64,000 nt of DNA, from positions 3,100,001 to 3,164,000 of the forward strand of contig NZ_CP115483.1 in assembly GCF_027627455.1 (NCBI RefSeq), read 5' to 3'. Within the stretch, counting starts at the first letter, position 1, and every line of letters starts with the position of its first letter. Positions 26,680-36,402 of the stretch are shown one piece after another. The DNA is from Sphingobacterium sp. SYP-B4668 (GTDB lineage Bacteria; Bacteroidota; Bacteroidia; Sphingobacteriales; Sphingobacteriaceae). A model generated the notes under the pieces. It saw only the letters and a program-made list of their open reading frames with translations, was not told the origin of the DNA and did not search any database. A program made the translations under genes and the position numbers.

Positions 26680-27342
26680 TTAAAGTGGTTTAATTCTGAT
26701 GTTACGAAATTTTACCACTGTACCATGTCCGAGAAAAGCAATGTGCCCCGATTGATTGAATACTGCAGGTGAATAACTTTCTTTGGGCAGCTCTTTAACG
26801 GCATCCATAAGATTGGTCTTCAAAATCACCTTGCCATTGACGATAATGGTAATGGCATTGCCTTTGGCAATTACTTCTTGGGTATTCCACTCGCCAGGTG
26901 ACTTCAATGCTCCTCGTTTGGCTGGGGCGATTCCGTAAACAGACCCGTGATACTGATAAGGCTTTAAATCCTTGTACTGTGCATCCTCATTGTCTAATAT
27001 CTGCAACTCCATACCGCTATAGCCCTTATCATTGTCTACGATATCATGTCGAATGCCCAACCCATTATTTGCGCCTGGCGTCAACAAAAAATCAAATTTC
27101 AAGACAAAATCTTTGTATGTGTTTTTACTGTACAGATTACCCCCGATTTCCTGCGAGGGTTTCATAACGATGCAACCGTCTTCTAGGACATACTCCTTTG
27201 TATTACCAACCCAAGCGTCCATATTGGTTCCATCGAAAAGTTGGATGAATCCTTTTTCAGTCTTAACATTTTGCGCTTGTATGCTGCCCATAACCAAAGA
27301 TATACCGCAGACAAACACCCATTTCATTCTATCTAATTTCAT
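26680..27342 (-). CDS. DUF1080 (3-keto-disaccharide hydrolase-like) secreted protein
   Basis: This 220-residue protein has a signal peptide (VFVCGISLVMGSIQAQ) and a concanavalin-like DUF1080 fold: FIQLFDGTNMDAWVG, DFVLKFDFLLTPGANNGLGIRH, GMELQILDNEDAQYKDLKPYQYHGSVYG and GEWNTQEVIAKGN. DUF1080 enzymes of Bacteroidota cleave glycosides whose sugar ring has been oxidised at C3, by an elimination-type route. The adjacent gene upstream is a Gfo/Idh/MocA oxidoreductase, the expected C3 oxidase partner. It is the last gene of the operon, 23 bp after the oxidoreductase gene. Confidence 0.88.
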   Translation of the reverse strand: MKLDRMKWVFVCGISLVMGSIQAQNVKTEKGFIQLFDGTNMDAWVGNTKEYVLEDGCIVMKPSQEIGGNLYSKNTYKDFVLKFDFLLTPGANNGLGIRHDIVDNDKGYSGMELQILDNEDAQYKDLKPYQYHGSVYGIAPAKRGALKSPGEWNTQEVIAKGNAITIIVNGKVILKTNLMDAVKELPKESYSPAVFNQSGHIAFLGHGTVVKFRNIRIKPL

Positions 27343-27365
27343 TTCTTTACATATTAGTAATAAGA

Positions 27366-28637
27366 TTAAACTACTTTACTTTTTAATTGACTCTCAAAGC
27401 TCATCAATGCGGCTGTAGAGGCATGGACTCCAAATGCAACATCGGCGACATTCTTTTGGCCGCTTCGAACTGCATCAAAAAAGTCTTTAAAATGCAAATA
27501 ATGTGCATCTACATAATTTGTTTGTGCAGAGAAGTGATATTCCTTGTCTGAAACCTTGGAGATGGCTCCGAAACCGGGAATTACATTCAATCTAGCTTCC
27601 AGTTTATCAAGTGTGGCAGGGTTTAAGAGCTTCACTTCTACCGTATCCCATGTCACACGCATGCTTCCATTGTTGCCGATGATTTGAAAATTGGTACTGC
27701 CCCAATCATTAGAAACACCATCAAGCACATTAGCTCCCAAGGACATTTTAAAATGCTGGGTTTTGCTATCATTTTCATAATCAAACAATGAGTAAATAAC
27801 ATCAGGTGTATCTCGGCTACCATCCTTATAATACAGTATGTCTCCATCCGCATATACTCTTTTGGGTCGAGAACTGCCTGTAATATAGTGGACACTGGCA
27901 ATAACATGAACAAAAAGATCGCCTGCCAAGCCTGTACCATAGTCACTCCAATTGCGCCATGCAAAAAAACGTTGTGCATCAAAGGGGTGCTTGGGAGCAT
28001 CTCCTAAGAACCGATCCCACCAAATATTTTCCTTGGTAGCACCAACAGGTGGTCTAAATCCATGAAGAGGTGATGGTGGCGCTGAAAATCGAGCGTCTAC
28101 AAAGTTAATAGGTCCAATGAGTCCACTTTCTACTATTTCCTTTGCTATGCGTGTCCCTACTGCGGATACTCCTTGAGTGCCCATTTGAAAAATCTTACCG
28201 CTAAGTTGCTGCGCTTTAATCAACGCTGTCGCTTCAGACCTTTTATGCACGATTGGCTTTTCGCAATATACATGCTTCCCGTTTCGAAGGGCCTCGATTG
28301 CGATTTTCTGATGCCAATGGTCAGGTGTAGCAATAATAACTGCATCTATCCCATCGGATCTAAGCAACTTGATATAGTCATTTTCTAGCTGAATATGATT
28401 TCCCCATTGTTGTTTTGCGTCTTCCAAACGATTGTTAAATATGTCGCATACGGCAACCAATTCAACTCCGGATATACGAAGTGCGGTATTCGTATCGGCA
28501 GTTCCCATCCCTCCTTTTCCAATCAATGCCAATCTAATCGGAGAATCTACAGTTTTAAAATATTTAAAGAAATCGGGATGCACGGTCAAACTGGTTCCTC
28601 CAATGGCTATATTATTGATAAATGTTCGTCTATTCAT
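27366..28637 (-). CDS. Gfo/Idh/MocA-family oxidoreductase with Tat-like signal
   Basis: This 423-residue protein begins with a twin-arginine-type leader (NRRTFINNIAIGG). A Rossmann fold (GKGGMG, residues 40-45) and the conserved EKP motif (Glu126-Lys127-Pro128) follow, then the family's C-terminal alpha/beta domain. Exported members with tightly bound NAD oxidise sugars or glycosides, often at C3. Its start codon overlaps the end of the DUF1735-like gene by 8 bp (ATGAATAG), so translation is coupled. With DUF1080 downstream it forms a probable oxidise-then-cleave pair acting in the periplasm. Confidence 0.9.
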   Translation of the reverse strand: MNRRTFINNIAIGGTSLTVHPDFFKYFKTVDSPIRLALIGKGGMGTADTNTALRISGVELVAVCDIFNNRLEDAKQQWGNHIQLENDYIKLLRSDGIDAVIIATPDHWHQKIAIEALRNGKHVYCEKPIVHKRSEATALIKAQQLSGKIFQMGTQGVSAVGTRIAKEIVESGLIGPINFVDARFSAPPSPLHGFRPPVGATKENIWWDRFLGDAPKHPFDAQRFFAWRNWSDYGTGLAGDLFVHVIASVHYITGSSRPKRVYADGDILYYKDGSRDTPDVIYSLFDYENDSKTQHFKMSLGANVLDGVSNDWGSTNFQIIGNNGSMRVTWDTVEVKLLNPATLDKLEARLNVIPGFGAISKVSDKEYHFSAQTNYVDAHYLHFKDFFDAVRSGQKNVADVAFGVHASTAALMSFESQLKSKVV

Positions 28638-29571
28638 ATTTAAAACGGGCTAAAATAACATTACGATCTGGATGAATTTTGTTGGCCGATACTTGTGTAA
28701 TTTGCAAGGGAAGTATGTACATACCGTATCGTGCCTTTCCTGAATTATCTACCAACTTATCCTTGAGTATCTGGAAGTGAATGTCTGTATAATCAGCTCG
28801 ATAAGCTATGGTCCAATCATGATTGAGCTCATAGCTAGCTTCTGGTAGTAAAACATAATCCTCTTTGTACTCAGGACTCGTTCTATATATCACATTGTAT
28901 TCCTCAATCAAGGTCTGATAATCTTTTGCCAGTTCAACTTTAAAATTAACATTTGCTAAATTGGAATAATTTACCTCCACCTTGGAATAATAATACAGCA
29001 TGGGTAAACTGGAGGCTGTAATCTTGTAATCATTTTCCGAAACACCTGATTTTGTAAATTGGATATAGGGCTCAACAAGGGTCGGAATTATAATGGCCTG
29101 CATTATTGATTTTTCATCTGGATTTGGATTTAAAAGGGTCACCTCGCAGGGTATAGCCAAGATAGCCGTTGGATCCTTCGCTTTTTCAGCCTTAAATTTT
29201 TCTCCATCCAAAAGTAACTCAAATGCTTTTTGATAATCATCCGCTCCCATATCCATTGTACTACTCTTTAAGCTATAGGTAGCGGGATCTAGTAATTTAT
29301 ATTCCTTTTGTTGGGCTGCGTTGTAGGCTGTCAACAATTCTGGCTTAATATCAAGGTCCAATTTCGCTATTCGCCCTAGGACACCTGATTTGACTACCTC
29401 GATAGGAATCGTCGGTTGATCAACATTATATACATTAACCGACTGGACACCCTCCTTTAAGAGGTATACCTTATCCTCGACCATGTTGTTTAACATGGTG
29501 TCCTCACATCCAGCCAAGAGGCTCAAGGCAAAGACTCCCAGTAGCTTCATCTTTATTTTCTTTATATTCAT
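28630..29571 (-). CDS. DUF1735/BT_3987-like surface lipoprotein
   Basis: This 313-residue protein has a lipoprotein signal (FALSLLAGCEDTML, Cys22). The N-terminal part (YLLKEGVQSVNVYNVDQPTIPIEVVKSG) is typical of the BT_3987-like immunoglobulin-type DUF1735 domain. A second beta domain follows, with the ending GKARYGMYILPLQITQVS found in such proteins. Genes of this type directly follow SusD in many loci, and the products are thought to be accessory glycan-binding surface proteins. It lies 62 bp after SusD and is coupled to the oxidoreductase gene. Confidence 0.82.
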   Translation of the reverse strand: MNIKKIKMKLLGVFALSLLAGCEDTMLNNMVEDKVYLLKEGVQSVNVYNVDQPTIPIEVVKSGVLGRIAKLDLDIKPELLTAYNAAQQKEYKLLDPATYSLKSSTMDMGADDYQKAFELLLDGEKFKAEKAKDPTAILAIPCEVTLLNPNPDEKSIMQAIIIPTLVEPYIQFTKSGVSENDYKITASSLPMLYYYSKVEVNYSNLANVNFKVELAKDYQTLIEEYNVIYRTSPEYKEDYVLLPEASYELNHDWTIAYRADYTDIHFQILKDKLVDNSGKARYGMYILPLQITQVSANKIHPDRNVILARFKYE

Positions 29572-29633
29572 TTTGGTCTCTTTGTTTAATTTTTAGCTGT
29601 TGGTATACATACTCCTATGTTATTAGGGAGAAT

Positions 29634-31472
29634 CTACCATCCATAATTCTGAGTGATGTTCTGCATCTCGCTGAGCTGGTCTTGGTTTAAGGGAAAGAAG
29701 TAGTGCTTAGGTTGGAACACGCGTCCCTGTGTATATATTCCTGTTGTACGGGTCCAAGAACCTTCATAGGTCGTTGAAGCAAGATTTCGGGTATAAAACG
29801 GTTCATTAAGTTCTTTTTCGGCAGTCATCCAAGTACGCAAATCGTGGTATCGATTGCCTTCAAAGGCCAATTCGACCATTCTTTCCTTTCGCAGTAATTC
29901 GCGCAGCAGATCCTTATTTCCAAGCACCTCTGGATAAGCAGTTTCCAATTTGGATAATCCACTTCGCTGCCGAACCAAATTGACAAATTTCAATGCTTCG
30001 GCTTCGTTACGATCAGTTTTTTCATTGCATGCCTCAGCATAGTTCAAGTAAATCTCAGCCAAACGGTAATAAGGCCAAGAAAACTGTCCCCATTGCCCCT
30101 GCTCTATATCATTTGTGGGGTCGCTCATTCGGCGCCATAGATAACCACTTTTGACACAATCGCCAGTCCCCGTATAAGAAGAAGTCCCACCGGTATGGAA
30201 AGTCACCAATTTCTGTCCATGGAGGGTATTGATCCAATTCATACCATTGGCCAATATGGATGCATAGAATCGTGCATCTCGTCCCACGTAACTGTTATGC
30301 GCTTTGATGGCGGCAAAGTTGTCCAGAGGATGTACAAAATTTTCAGTAAAACCGGTCTCTGCATATCCAGATTTGTCATCAATAATCGGTTCACCATTGG
30401 CTTTATATCCAGTGATGGGATAACGTCCACTAGCCGACATTGGATAAGTATCTACCAACTTGAGGGAAGGTGAATATCCACCATACCCCTCTTTCACCAC
30501 ACGTGGAGGAGCTGCTCGGACATTGTAGCCATATCCATCTGTCACCCATCGGCCCCATATGATTTCGGAGTTCCATTTACTAAAGAATACCCCCATGTAG
30601 GACTTTATGGCTTTTCGAAAAGGGTCAGATTCAGTATTATCTACATATAAAGCGTACTGATTGAGGTCGATAATATCTTTAGCTGCTTTTGCAGCCAATT
30701 CCCATTTGTTGGCATCTGCTGTTTGTGGAAACAAAAATTCCCCATTTTTATTTTTAAACCCCACATATAATTTTGTTCCATTAAATAATGGTCTAGCCAT
30801 ATACAGCAATAACTCCGATTTAGCTGCCATCGCAGCACCTTTAGTAATGCGGCCATACCAAGCTTGATCGGTTATTTGAGCAGGAAGGATTTGTATCGTC
30901 TTGTCGAATTCGGAAACGATAAAGTCGACATTTACCTGTAAAGGGTGCCGATCAACGTCATCCGAACGAAGCAAGGGATCGACTTCAGTATCCCCACCGA
31001 TAAATACGGGGCCGTACCGTCTTAGAAGACAGTAGTAGAAATAGGCACGTAAGAAACGAGCTTCAGCCTTCATGATATCTTTGGATTGTTGGCTGATTTC
31101 TACATTTTTGTCCACGTTGTTCATAAAGATAGTGGCCTGTCGTATCCCCTTATAATTATGTGCCCAAATATGGTAATCTCCAGTTGTAGGATTCCACGAA
31201 CCATTATTAATATTAATCCAAGGAACCCAAGCCAGCCAAGAAAATAGAGCTTCGTCACTCAAAGGTACCATACCGCCTTCCCCTCCAATCATATCATTCT
31301 CACTGGGCAAATATCCATAAACCTGTGCTAGATAGGATTCGGTCGTTTGTCGCTTATTGAACACTTCTTCTAGAGTCATTTGGTTTTGAAGTTCGACTTC
31401 TAAATACTTGTCGCAGGAACCCATTAAGATAAGGGTCAACATGCAACATATCGTATGTATGAATTTATTCAT
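29634..31472 (-). CDS. SusD/RagB-family outer membrane lipoprotein
   Basis: This 612-residue protein has a lipoprotein signal (LILMGSCDKYLEVELQNQ). SusD features include SYLAQVYGYLP, KAEARFLRAYFYYCLLRRYGPVFIGGD, the WPYYRLAEIYLNYAEACNE helix, NLVRQRSGL and the RKERMVELAFEGNRYHDLRTW segment. The C-terminus (HYFFPLNQDQLSEMQNITQNYGW) is canonical. It is longer than the other two SusD proteins here because of inserts around residues 320-440, which may shape the binding site. It works with SusC encoded 11 bp upstream. Confidence 0.95.
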   Translation of the reverse strand: MNKFIHTICCMLTLILMGSCDKYLEVELQNQMTLEEVFNKRQTTESYLAQVYGYLPSENDMIGGEGGMVPLSDEALFSWLAWVPWININNGSWNPTTGDYHIWAHNYKGIRQATIFMNNVDKNVEISQQSKDIMKAEARFLRAYFYYCLLRRYGPVFIGGDTEVDPLLRSDDVDRHPLQVNVDFIVSEFDKTIQILPAQITDQAWYGRITKGAAMAAKSELLLYMARPLFNGTKLYVGFKNKNGEFLFPQTADANKWELAAKAAKDIIDLNQYALYVDNTESDPFRKAIKSYMGVFFSKWNSEIIWGRWVTDGYGYNVRAAPPRVVKEGYGGYSPSLKLVDTYPMSASGRYPITGYKANGEPIIDDKSGYAETGFTENFVHPLDNFAAIKAHNSYVGRDARFYASILANGMNWINTLHGQKLVTFHTGGTSSYTGTGDCVKSGYLWRRMSDPTNDIEQGQWGQFSWPYYRLAEIYLNYAEACNEKTDRNEAEALKFVNLVRQRSGLSKLETAYPEVLGNKDLLRELLRKERMVELAFEGNRYHDLRTWMTAEKELNEPFYTRNLASTTYEGSWTRTTGIYTQGRVFQPKHYFFPLNQDQLSEMQNITQNYGW

Positions 31473-31483
31473 CTCTTTATTGA

Positions 31484-34400
31484 TTATAATATGATATTCA
31501 ATCCAAAATTAAACACGCGCATCTGCGGATATATACCGCCATAAGATGTACTCAACTCTGGGTCCCAAAGCTTAAACTTACTGAAAGTAAGGACATTGAG
31601 CCCTTGTGTATATAGTCGAACAGTGGAGAGCTTGACTCGCTCTGTAAACCGTTTAGGAATAGTGTACCCAACCTCCAAATTCTTCAACCTAAGAAAACTC
31701 ATGTCTCTTTGCCAAAAAGTAGAAGCTTTACCATTATTAGTACTACCAGTCATCGAAAGTCGAGGGTATTCCGCATTGGGGTTGGGGTTGGAAGTAGTCC
31801 ACCTATTATCTGCTACATCGGAGTAAATCTGTCCATACACCAAAATATTACCACTCTGTCCATAAAGCGGCCCTCCGCCTATGATACGCGTCACGTTGGA
31901 CACTCCGTGAAAGAATGCGGATACATCAATGCCTTTCCAAGAAACACTGGCACCAAATCCGTAATTGATTTCAGGAATATCTGTATCGCCAATAGCAATA
32001 TAGTCGTCTTCAGTAATTACACCGTCTCCATTGATATCCTTATACTTGATATCACCTGGACGAAGTGTTCCAAATTGTGCGGGACTATTCGCAATGTCGG
32101 CATATGATTCAAACAATCCGAGCGCCACCAATCCTCTTTGCTGATTATAACGTTGTCCGACTTCATTCCGATAGCGCCAAACCTTGTCGGGCTTATCATC
32201 GTATAGTTTCTTATTTCGATTATATGTAAAATTTCCACGTCCTTGAAATAAAAATTCTCCGCTTTGATGGCTAAATTCCAATGAAGCATCTACACCCTTA
32301 TTCTCCATTTTACCTAAATTTACATATTGCTTTACATTCACCCCGACTACGGAAGGAACACTTTCTTGTAAAATGTATATGCCGTCTCTTTTCTCGGAAA
32401 AATAATCAGCATTGATGGTCAACTTATTAAACATACCTAATTCGATACCAATATTTCTTTTGAGTGCGCTTTCCCAGGATACGTTCGGATTTCCAGGATG
32501 TCCCGTTGCGATTCCATCACGCCATTGTTGTCCAGTACTCCCAAAGTGATAGCCTCCTGTTGATGCCATCTCGGAATTGTAAGCAAAACGTCTATCACCT
32601 CCAATTTGATCGCTTCCAATCTCTCCCATAGACCCTCTGATCTTTAGCAAATTGACTGTTGATAGAAGGGGTTCAAAGAACCGCTCATTGCTGATGATAT
32701 ACCCCAGCGCTAGAGATGGAAAAAAGCCGAATCGTTTAGTAGGAGCAAAGTTTTCAGAACCGTTATAGCCAAAGTTACCCTCGATAAAATATCGATCCAT
32801 AAAGGAGTAGGTAACGCGCGAAGCTATCCCCATATTCCTATAGGGGAAAGCTGCAATATAATCTCCGGGAAAACTATTGGTGCGTTGTCTCATAGAGAAT
32901 AAAAACAGCCCGCCAACACGGTGCCTTTCAGCAAAGAGATTTTCGTAAGTCAAAGAGGATTCAAAATTAATCGTCCTTTCACCTCTATTTGAACGTCCTA
33001 ATGACAGATAATCACTTCCATCCGCATTCTTGTGTAAAATCAGATTACCTTCACTGTCTCTTCCTGTTGCGTAATAAGTCGCTGGATTTTTACGTTTGTC
33101 TAACGTTGAACCGTTGAAGGCATCCCATGAGAACTTGACGTTTGCTTTCAATCCTTTAGTGACAAGGTTGGAAAAATCCTGTGTCAACCCGACTAAAGAC
33201 TGGGCATTGTTCCAAAAATCTTCAGAGAAACCGGTGCTATTAAGTGCATAATAAGGATTTTGCCCCACTGATGGCTGTGCATGAGTACCATCTGAATATT
33301 GGGTCGGAATGGCAATCGGTGTAGTATGCAAGACCATCTCATACATGGTCGCCATGTCTACACCCAACCGATTTTTGGTCTCGTACTGGTTGGAGAGGTT
33401 CAGATTCAGCTCCGTAGAAGACGAAAGTTTAATATCGAGATTGGATCGAAAGTTAATTTTGTCATAGTTGACAGATGGATCATAGTTGGGAGATTTTTGA
33501 GGTTTAAATATCCCATCCTCGGAGAGATAAGAACCTGACACGTAATATTTAATAAAATCACCCCCGCCAGTCACATTAACATTCAGGCGATCATTGGTCG
33601 TATTATTTTTAAAAATTTCATGCATCCAATCAACATTGGGATAGATATCAAGGTCGACCTTATTGACATATAAATCTTTTATCTCCTGAGGAAAGGGCAT
33701 TGTGGAAGAGCTCTCAAAGTTGATGTCGTTATAATAATCTATCCATTGGGATGCAGACGCAAGCTTGGGCAAACTTGTAGGTCGCAAGACGCCACGTTCT
33801 ACCCGCGCATTTATAATTGGTTTACTCATTTTTTTACCACGCTTGGTCGTGACGAGTACAATACCGTTGGCACCTCTAACGCCGTATACTGCTGTAGCCG
33901 TAGCGTCTTTTAAAATCGAAAAGGATTCAACATCTTCTGGATCCACTAAATCTAACGGCCGTTCGATTCCATCGACCAAAATTAGGGGTCTATTATTAGC
34001 TCCGAAACTACTGACACCTCTAATCCAGAATGCCGCTCCAGTACCAGGTTCGCCAGACCCTTGCACTGATACTATCCCAGCCATCTGTCCAGCTAAGCTA
34101 CTGCTGATTTTGGTCACGGGCACTTTTAGTTTATTTGGAGGTAGGGTCGTAATAGCGCCAATAATACTCGCCTTACGCTGTGTTCCGAAAGCAACGACAA
34201 CTGCTTCGTCCAAATCATTGACACTTGCTTGCAGACTTACATTAATCTCATCAGTAGCAGCAATCCTTACTTCTTGAGCAGTAAAACCCACCAATGAAAA
34301 CAATAATGTTTTATGGTCTTGGTCTATTTCGAGCTTATAGTGACCGTCCCTGTCTGTAGTGGTACCTATAGTGCTCCCTTTAACTGTGACAGTAACGCCC

Positions 34401-34855
34401 TCCAAAGCCTCCCCTCCCGGGCCTCTAACCTGCCCAGAAATACTTCTTTTCTGTTGAATCGAAGTCGCTAAGGCAATGGTTTTTGAAGGCAGTTCTTTCC
34501 GTTGTTTGATAAACACCGTATTCATCTTCAATTCATAGGTCAAACCGCTTTCTGAAAGCAATTCGTTTAAGACTTCTCTAAAGTCCTTCTTACTTGCCCG
34601 GACACTTAATCTTTTATTCTTCTTAATTAAGTTACCATTATACAGGAAGTCGTATGATGTCTGACGTTGAATCTCATCAAGAATATCGATTAGAGCTCCA
34701 TTTTTTATATTCAACGTCACTTCCTGGCCATACGTTGATGCCTTAACTTGCATCATCGTCAATATGAGTATTGCTATTAATACTTTCATCCACATCAGTG
34801 CTTTTATTAAGATTTTTCGTCTAAACAAGCAATTATTATTAATCCTTTTATACAT
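31484..34855 (-). CDS. SusC-family TonB-dependent transducer with N-terminal STN domain
   Basis: This 1,123-residue outer-membrane protein has a long signal peptide, an STN signalling domain (about 45-117: VTLNIKNGALIDILDEIQRQ, then KDFREVLNELLSESGLTYEL), a carboxypeptidase-like domain (ISGQVRGPGGEALEGVTVTVKG), a TonB-box region (AVVVAFGTQRKASI), a plug (PLILVDGIERPLDLVDPEDVESFSILKDATATAVYGVRGANGIVLVTTK) and a barrel ending NFGLNIIL. The STN domain should contact the FecR protein encoded 112 bp upstream, so this receptor can both import and signal. It is the largest protein in the window. Confidence 0.95.
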   Translation of the reverse strand: MYKRINNNCLFRRKILIKALMWMKVLIAILILTMMQVKASTYGQEVTLNIKNGALIDILDEIQRQTSYDFLYNGNLIKKNKRLSVRASKKDFREVLNELLSESGLTYELKMNTVFIKQRKELPSKTIALATSIQQKRSISGQVRGPGGEALEGVTVTVKGSTIGTTTDRDGHYKLEIDQDHKTLLFSLVGFTAQEVRIAATDEINVSLQASVNDLDEAVVVAFGTQRKASIIGAITTLPPNKLKVPVTKISSSLAGQMAGIVSVQGSGEPGTGAAFWIRGVSSFGANNRPLILVDGIERPLDLVDPEDVESFSILKDATATAVYGVRGANGIVLVTTKRGKKMSKPIINARVERGVLRPTSLPKLASASQWIDYYNDINFESSSTMPFPQEIKDLYVNKVDLDIYPNVDWMHEIFKNNTTNDRLNVNVTGGGDFIKYYVSGSYLSEDGIFKPQKSPNYDPSVNYDKINFRSNLDIKLSSSTELNLNLSNQYETKNRLGVDMATMYEMVLHTTPIAIPTQYSDGTHAQPSVGQNPYYALNSTGFSEDFWNNAQSLVGLTQDFSNLVTKGLKANVKFSWDAFNGSTLDKRKNPATYYATGRDSEGNLILHKNADGSDYLSLGRSNRGERTINFESSLTYENLFAERHRVGGLFLFSMRQRTNSFPGDYIAAFPYRNMGIASRVTYSFMDRYFIEGNFGYNGSENFAPTKRFGFFPSLALGYIISNERFFEPLLSTVNLLKIRGSMGEIGSDQIGGDRRFAYNSEMASTGGYHFGSTGQQWRDGIATGHPGNPNVSWESALKRNIGIELGMFNKLTINADYFSEKRDGIYILQESVPSVVGVNVKQYVNLGKMENKGVDASLEFSHQSGEFLFQGRGNFTYNRNKKLYDDKPDKVWRYRNEVGQRYNQQRGLVALGLFESYADIANSPAQFGTLRPGDIKYKDINGDGVITEDDYIAIGDTDIPEINYGFGASVSWKGIDVSAFFHGVSNVTRIIGGGPLYGQSGNILVYGQIYSDVADNRWTTSNPNPNAEYPRLSMTGSTNNGKASTFWQRDMSFLRLKNLEVGYTIPKRFTERVKLSTVRLYTQGLNVLTFSKFKLWDPELSTSYGGIYPQMRVFNFGLNIIL

Positions 34856-34918
34856 TTGTACTCGTTTGGTGTTAATTGTTTCACAATCAATTAGTCATTC
34901 ATGCACTAAACATTTTCT

Positions 34919-34945
34919 GTCGGGAGTGTTGGTAGCACTTCCGAC
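34919..34945. terminator. Hairpin in the FecR-SusC intergenic region
   Basis: A ten-base-pair stem (GTCGGGAGTG at 34919-34928 with CACTTCCGAC at 34936-34945, one G-U) closes a 7-nt loop. In the plus direction a T-rich run follows. In the minus direction, that of the genes, there is no T tract. It may tune SusC against FecR expression as a partial terminator or mRNA-stability hairpin. Confidence 0.45.
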
Positions 34946-34967
34946 TTGTTTATTTTCATAAAAAAGT

Positions 34968-36188
34968 TTACATAACAAGGACCCTCCCATCCTGAATTTT
35001 AAATTTACAATTTGAGATTTCTTCTAGTTGCCGCAAAAAATCGGATAACTTATTGGTTCGTTTTACCATACCGACTATAGGGGCTGAGGATGTGGTTTGA
35101 ATAGAAAAACCTTTGATATCATACCAACCTTGAATTTTGAGTAACACGGTCTCCATATCATCGTCACTGAATCTAAAATAACCTTCTCGCCAAGCCAATA
35201 CTTCTTTAATATCAGCCTCACTCACTGTAATCTGCTGACTCCGAGTGTCGGACTGAGACTGCATACCAGGCAGAAGGGTTTGCTTAGTAGCTCCGTTGCT
35301 GACAGTCACTTTACCCTGTACCAATGTGGTGATAATCTTAGTATTATATAAATCAGGTGCAATATTAAATTGAGTACCCAAAACCTGTATATCAGTATTT
35401 TGAGCGTGAACTACGAAGGGTCTACTGGCATCGTGGGAGACTTCGAGATAGGCTTCTCCATGAAGTGTCACCTCACGTATATTTTGATGGAATTGAGAAG
35501 GATAGGTAATACTAGCTCCCGAATTGAGGTATACTTTAGTACCTTCTGCTAACTCAAGTATAGATGCTGTGCCTTTGGGGCTAAGAAAGGTGTGCTGCAC
35601 TTTTTCACTTCCCCCTAGGTCATTAATCTTATACAATACATGTCCAGTACTGTCCTTCTTAATGTGTATACCTCCTTCACGCAAGGTCTTCAGTTCGGTC
35701 TCAGCCACGGTATATTGCTTACCGTCTCCTAGCGTCAGGACAGGTCGACTTTCATCAGGTAATACAATCTCATTCTTAAATTGTTGATGTGTATCGTTGG
35801 AGAATAATCTTAAAAGAAAAGTAACAGAAAGGAAACATACTACAAGAGCTGCCACGGCTAAGCCCAGCTGCCTTACCCCTATTCGCCGAGTATTTAAATT
35901 GCTTTGCGTATTGATCTGGTGCTTTTGAATGCGATCGGACAAGGAACTTAACACTTTACTTTTATTGAAAAGCCCATCTCCTGTTTTACTATCTTGATGC
36001 TGAAGTGCTAAATCATCAACTATGGAAAAGACGATCGACTCATCACAGTCTTCTAGTAAGCTTAATAAATGATGTAATTCATCTCTGGAAATGTTATTTT
36101 CCGCATATTTAATCAAAAGAGATTTAAGCGTTTCGTTCTGCATAATTTGGTCTTTGGATATGGACGGTGCCGCGAATAACTCCTCCAT
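34968..36188 (-). CDS. FecR-family anti-sigma factor
   Basis: This 406-residue protein has a cytoplasmic helical N-terminus (LKSLLIKYAENNISRDELHHLLSLLEDCDE), one transmembrane helix (about 107-127) and a FecR domain (about 150-300: HTFLSPKGTASILELAEGTKVYLNSGASITYPSQFHQNIREVTLHGEAYLEVSHD, then TDIQVLGTQFNI). A DUF4974 domain with WREGYFRFSDDDMETVLLKIQGWYDI is at the end. It should regulate the ECF factor at 37468-38115. That sigma gene is not adjacent, because a thioredoxin-reductase-like gene and a terminator intervene. A second ATG at 36143 (MQNETLKSLL) may be the true start. Confidence 0.93.
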   Translation of the reverse strand: MEELFAAPSISKDQIMQNETLKSLLIKYAENNISRDELHHLLSLLEDCDESIVFSIVDDLALQHQDSKTGDGLFNKSKVLSSLSDRIQKHQINTQSNLNTRRIGVRQLGLAVAALVVCFLSVTFLLRLFSNDTHQQFKNEIVLPDESRPVLTLGDGKQYTVAETELKTLREGGIHIKKDSTGHVLYKINDLGGSEKVQHTFLSPKGTASILELAEGTKVYLNSGASITYPSQFHQNIREVTLHGEAYLEVSHDASRPFVVHAQNTDIQVLGTQFNIAPDLYNTKIITTLVQGKVTVSNGATKQTLLPGMQSQSDTRSQQITVSEADIKEVLAWREGYFRFSDDDMETVLLKIQGWYDIKGFSIQTTSSAPIVGMVKRTNKLSDFLRQLEEISNCKFKIQDGRVLVM

Positions 36189-36289
36189 TTAAGACAGTAC
36201 ACCGAAAGCGAAAAAAAAGACTAGTCAAAATCACTATTTTTTTATCAAAACTCCACACAAAACAATAAACAATTGATAATCAGCAAATA

Positions 36290-36323
36290 AAAAAAGGAGA
36301 GAATTTAAATTCTCTCCTTTTTT
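36290..36323. terminator. Strong bidirectional terminator
   Basis: A 34-bp perfect palindrome: A6-GGAGAGAATTT followed by its exact complement ending in T6. It lies between the end of the thioredoxin-reductase-like gene and the FecR gene, separating their transcripts. Confidence 0.88.
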
Positions 36324-36402
36324 ATGCAAATTAAGGACGATTCTATATTAAACGATAAGTAATATGACTAATCTGGCACAAATGGTACTAAAAAAAGTCA
36401 AA

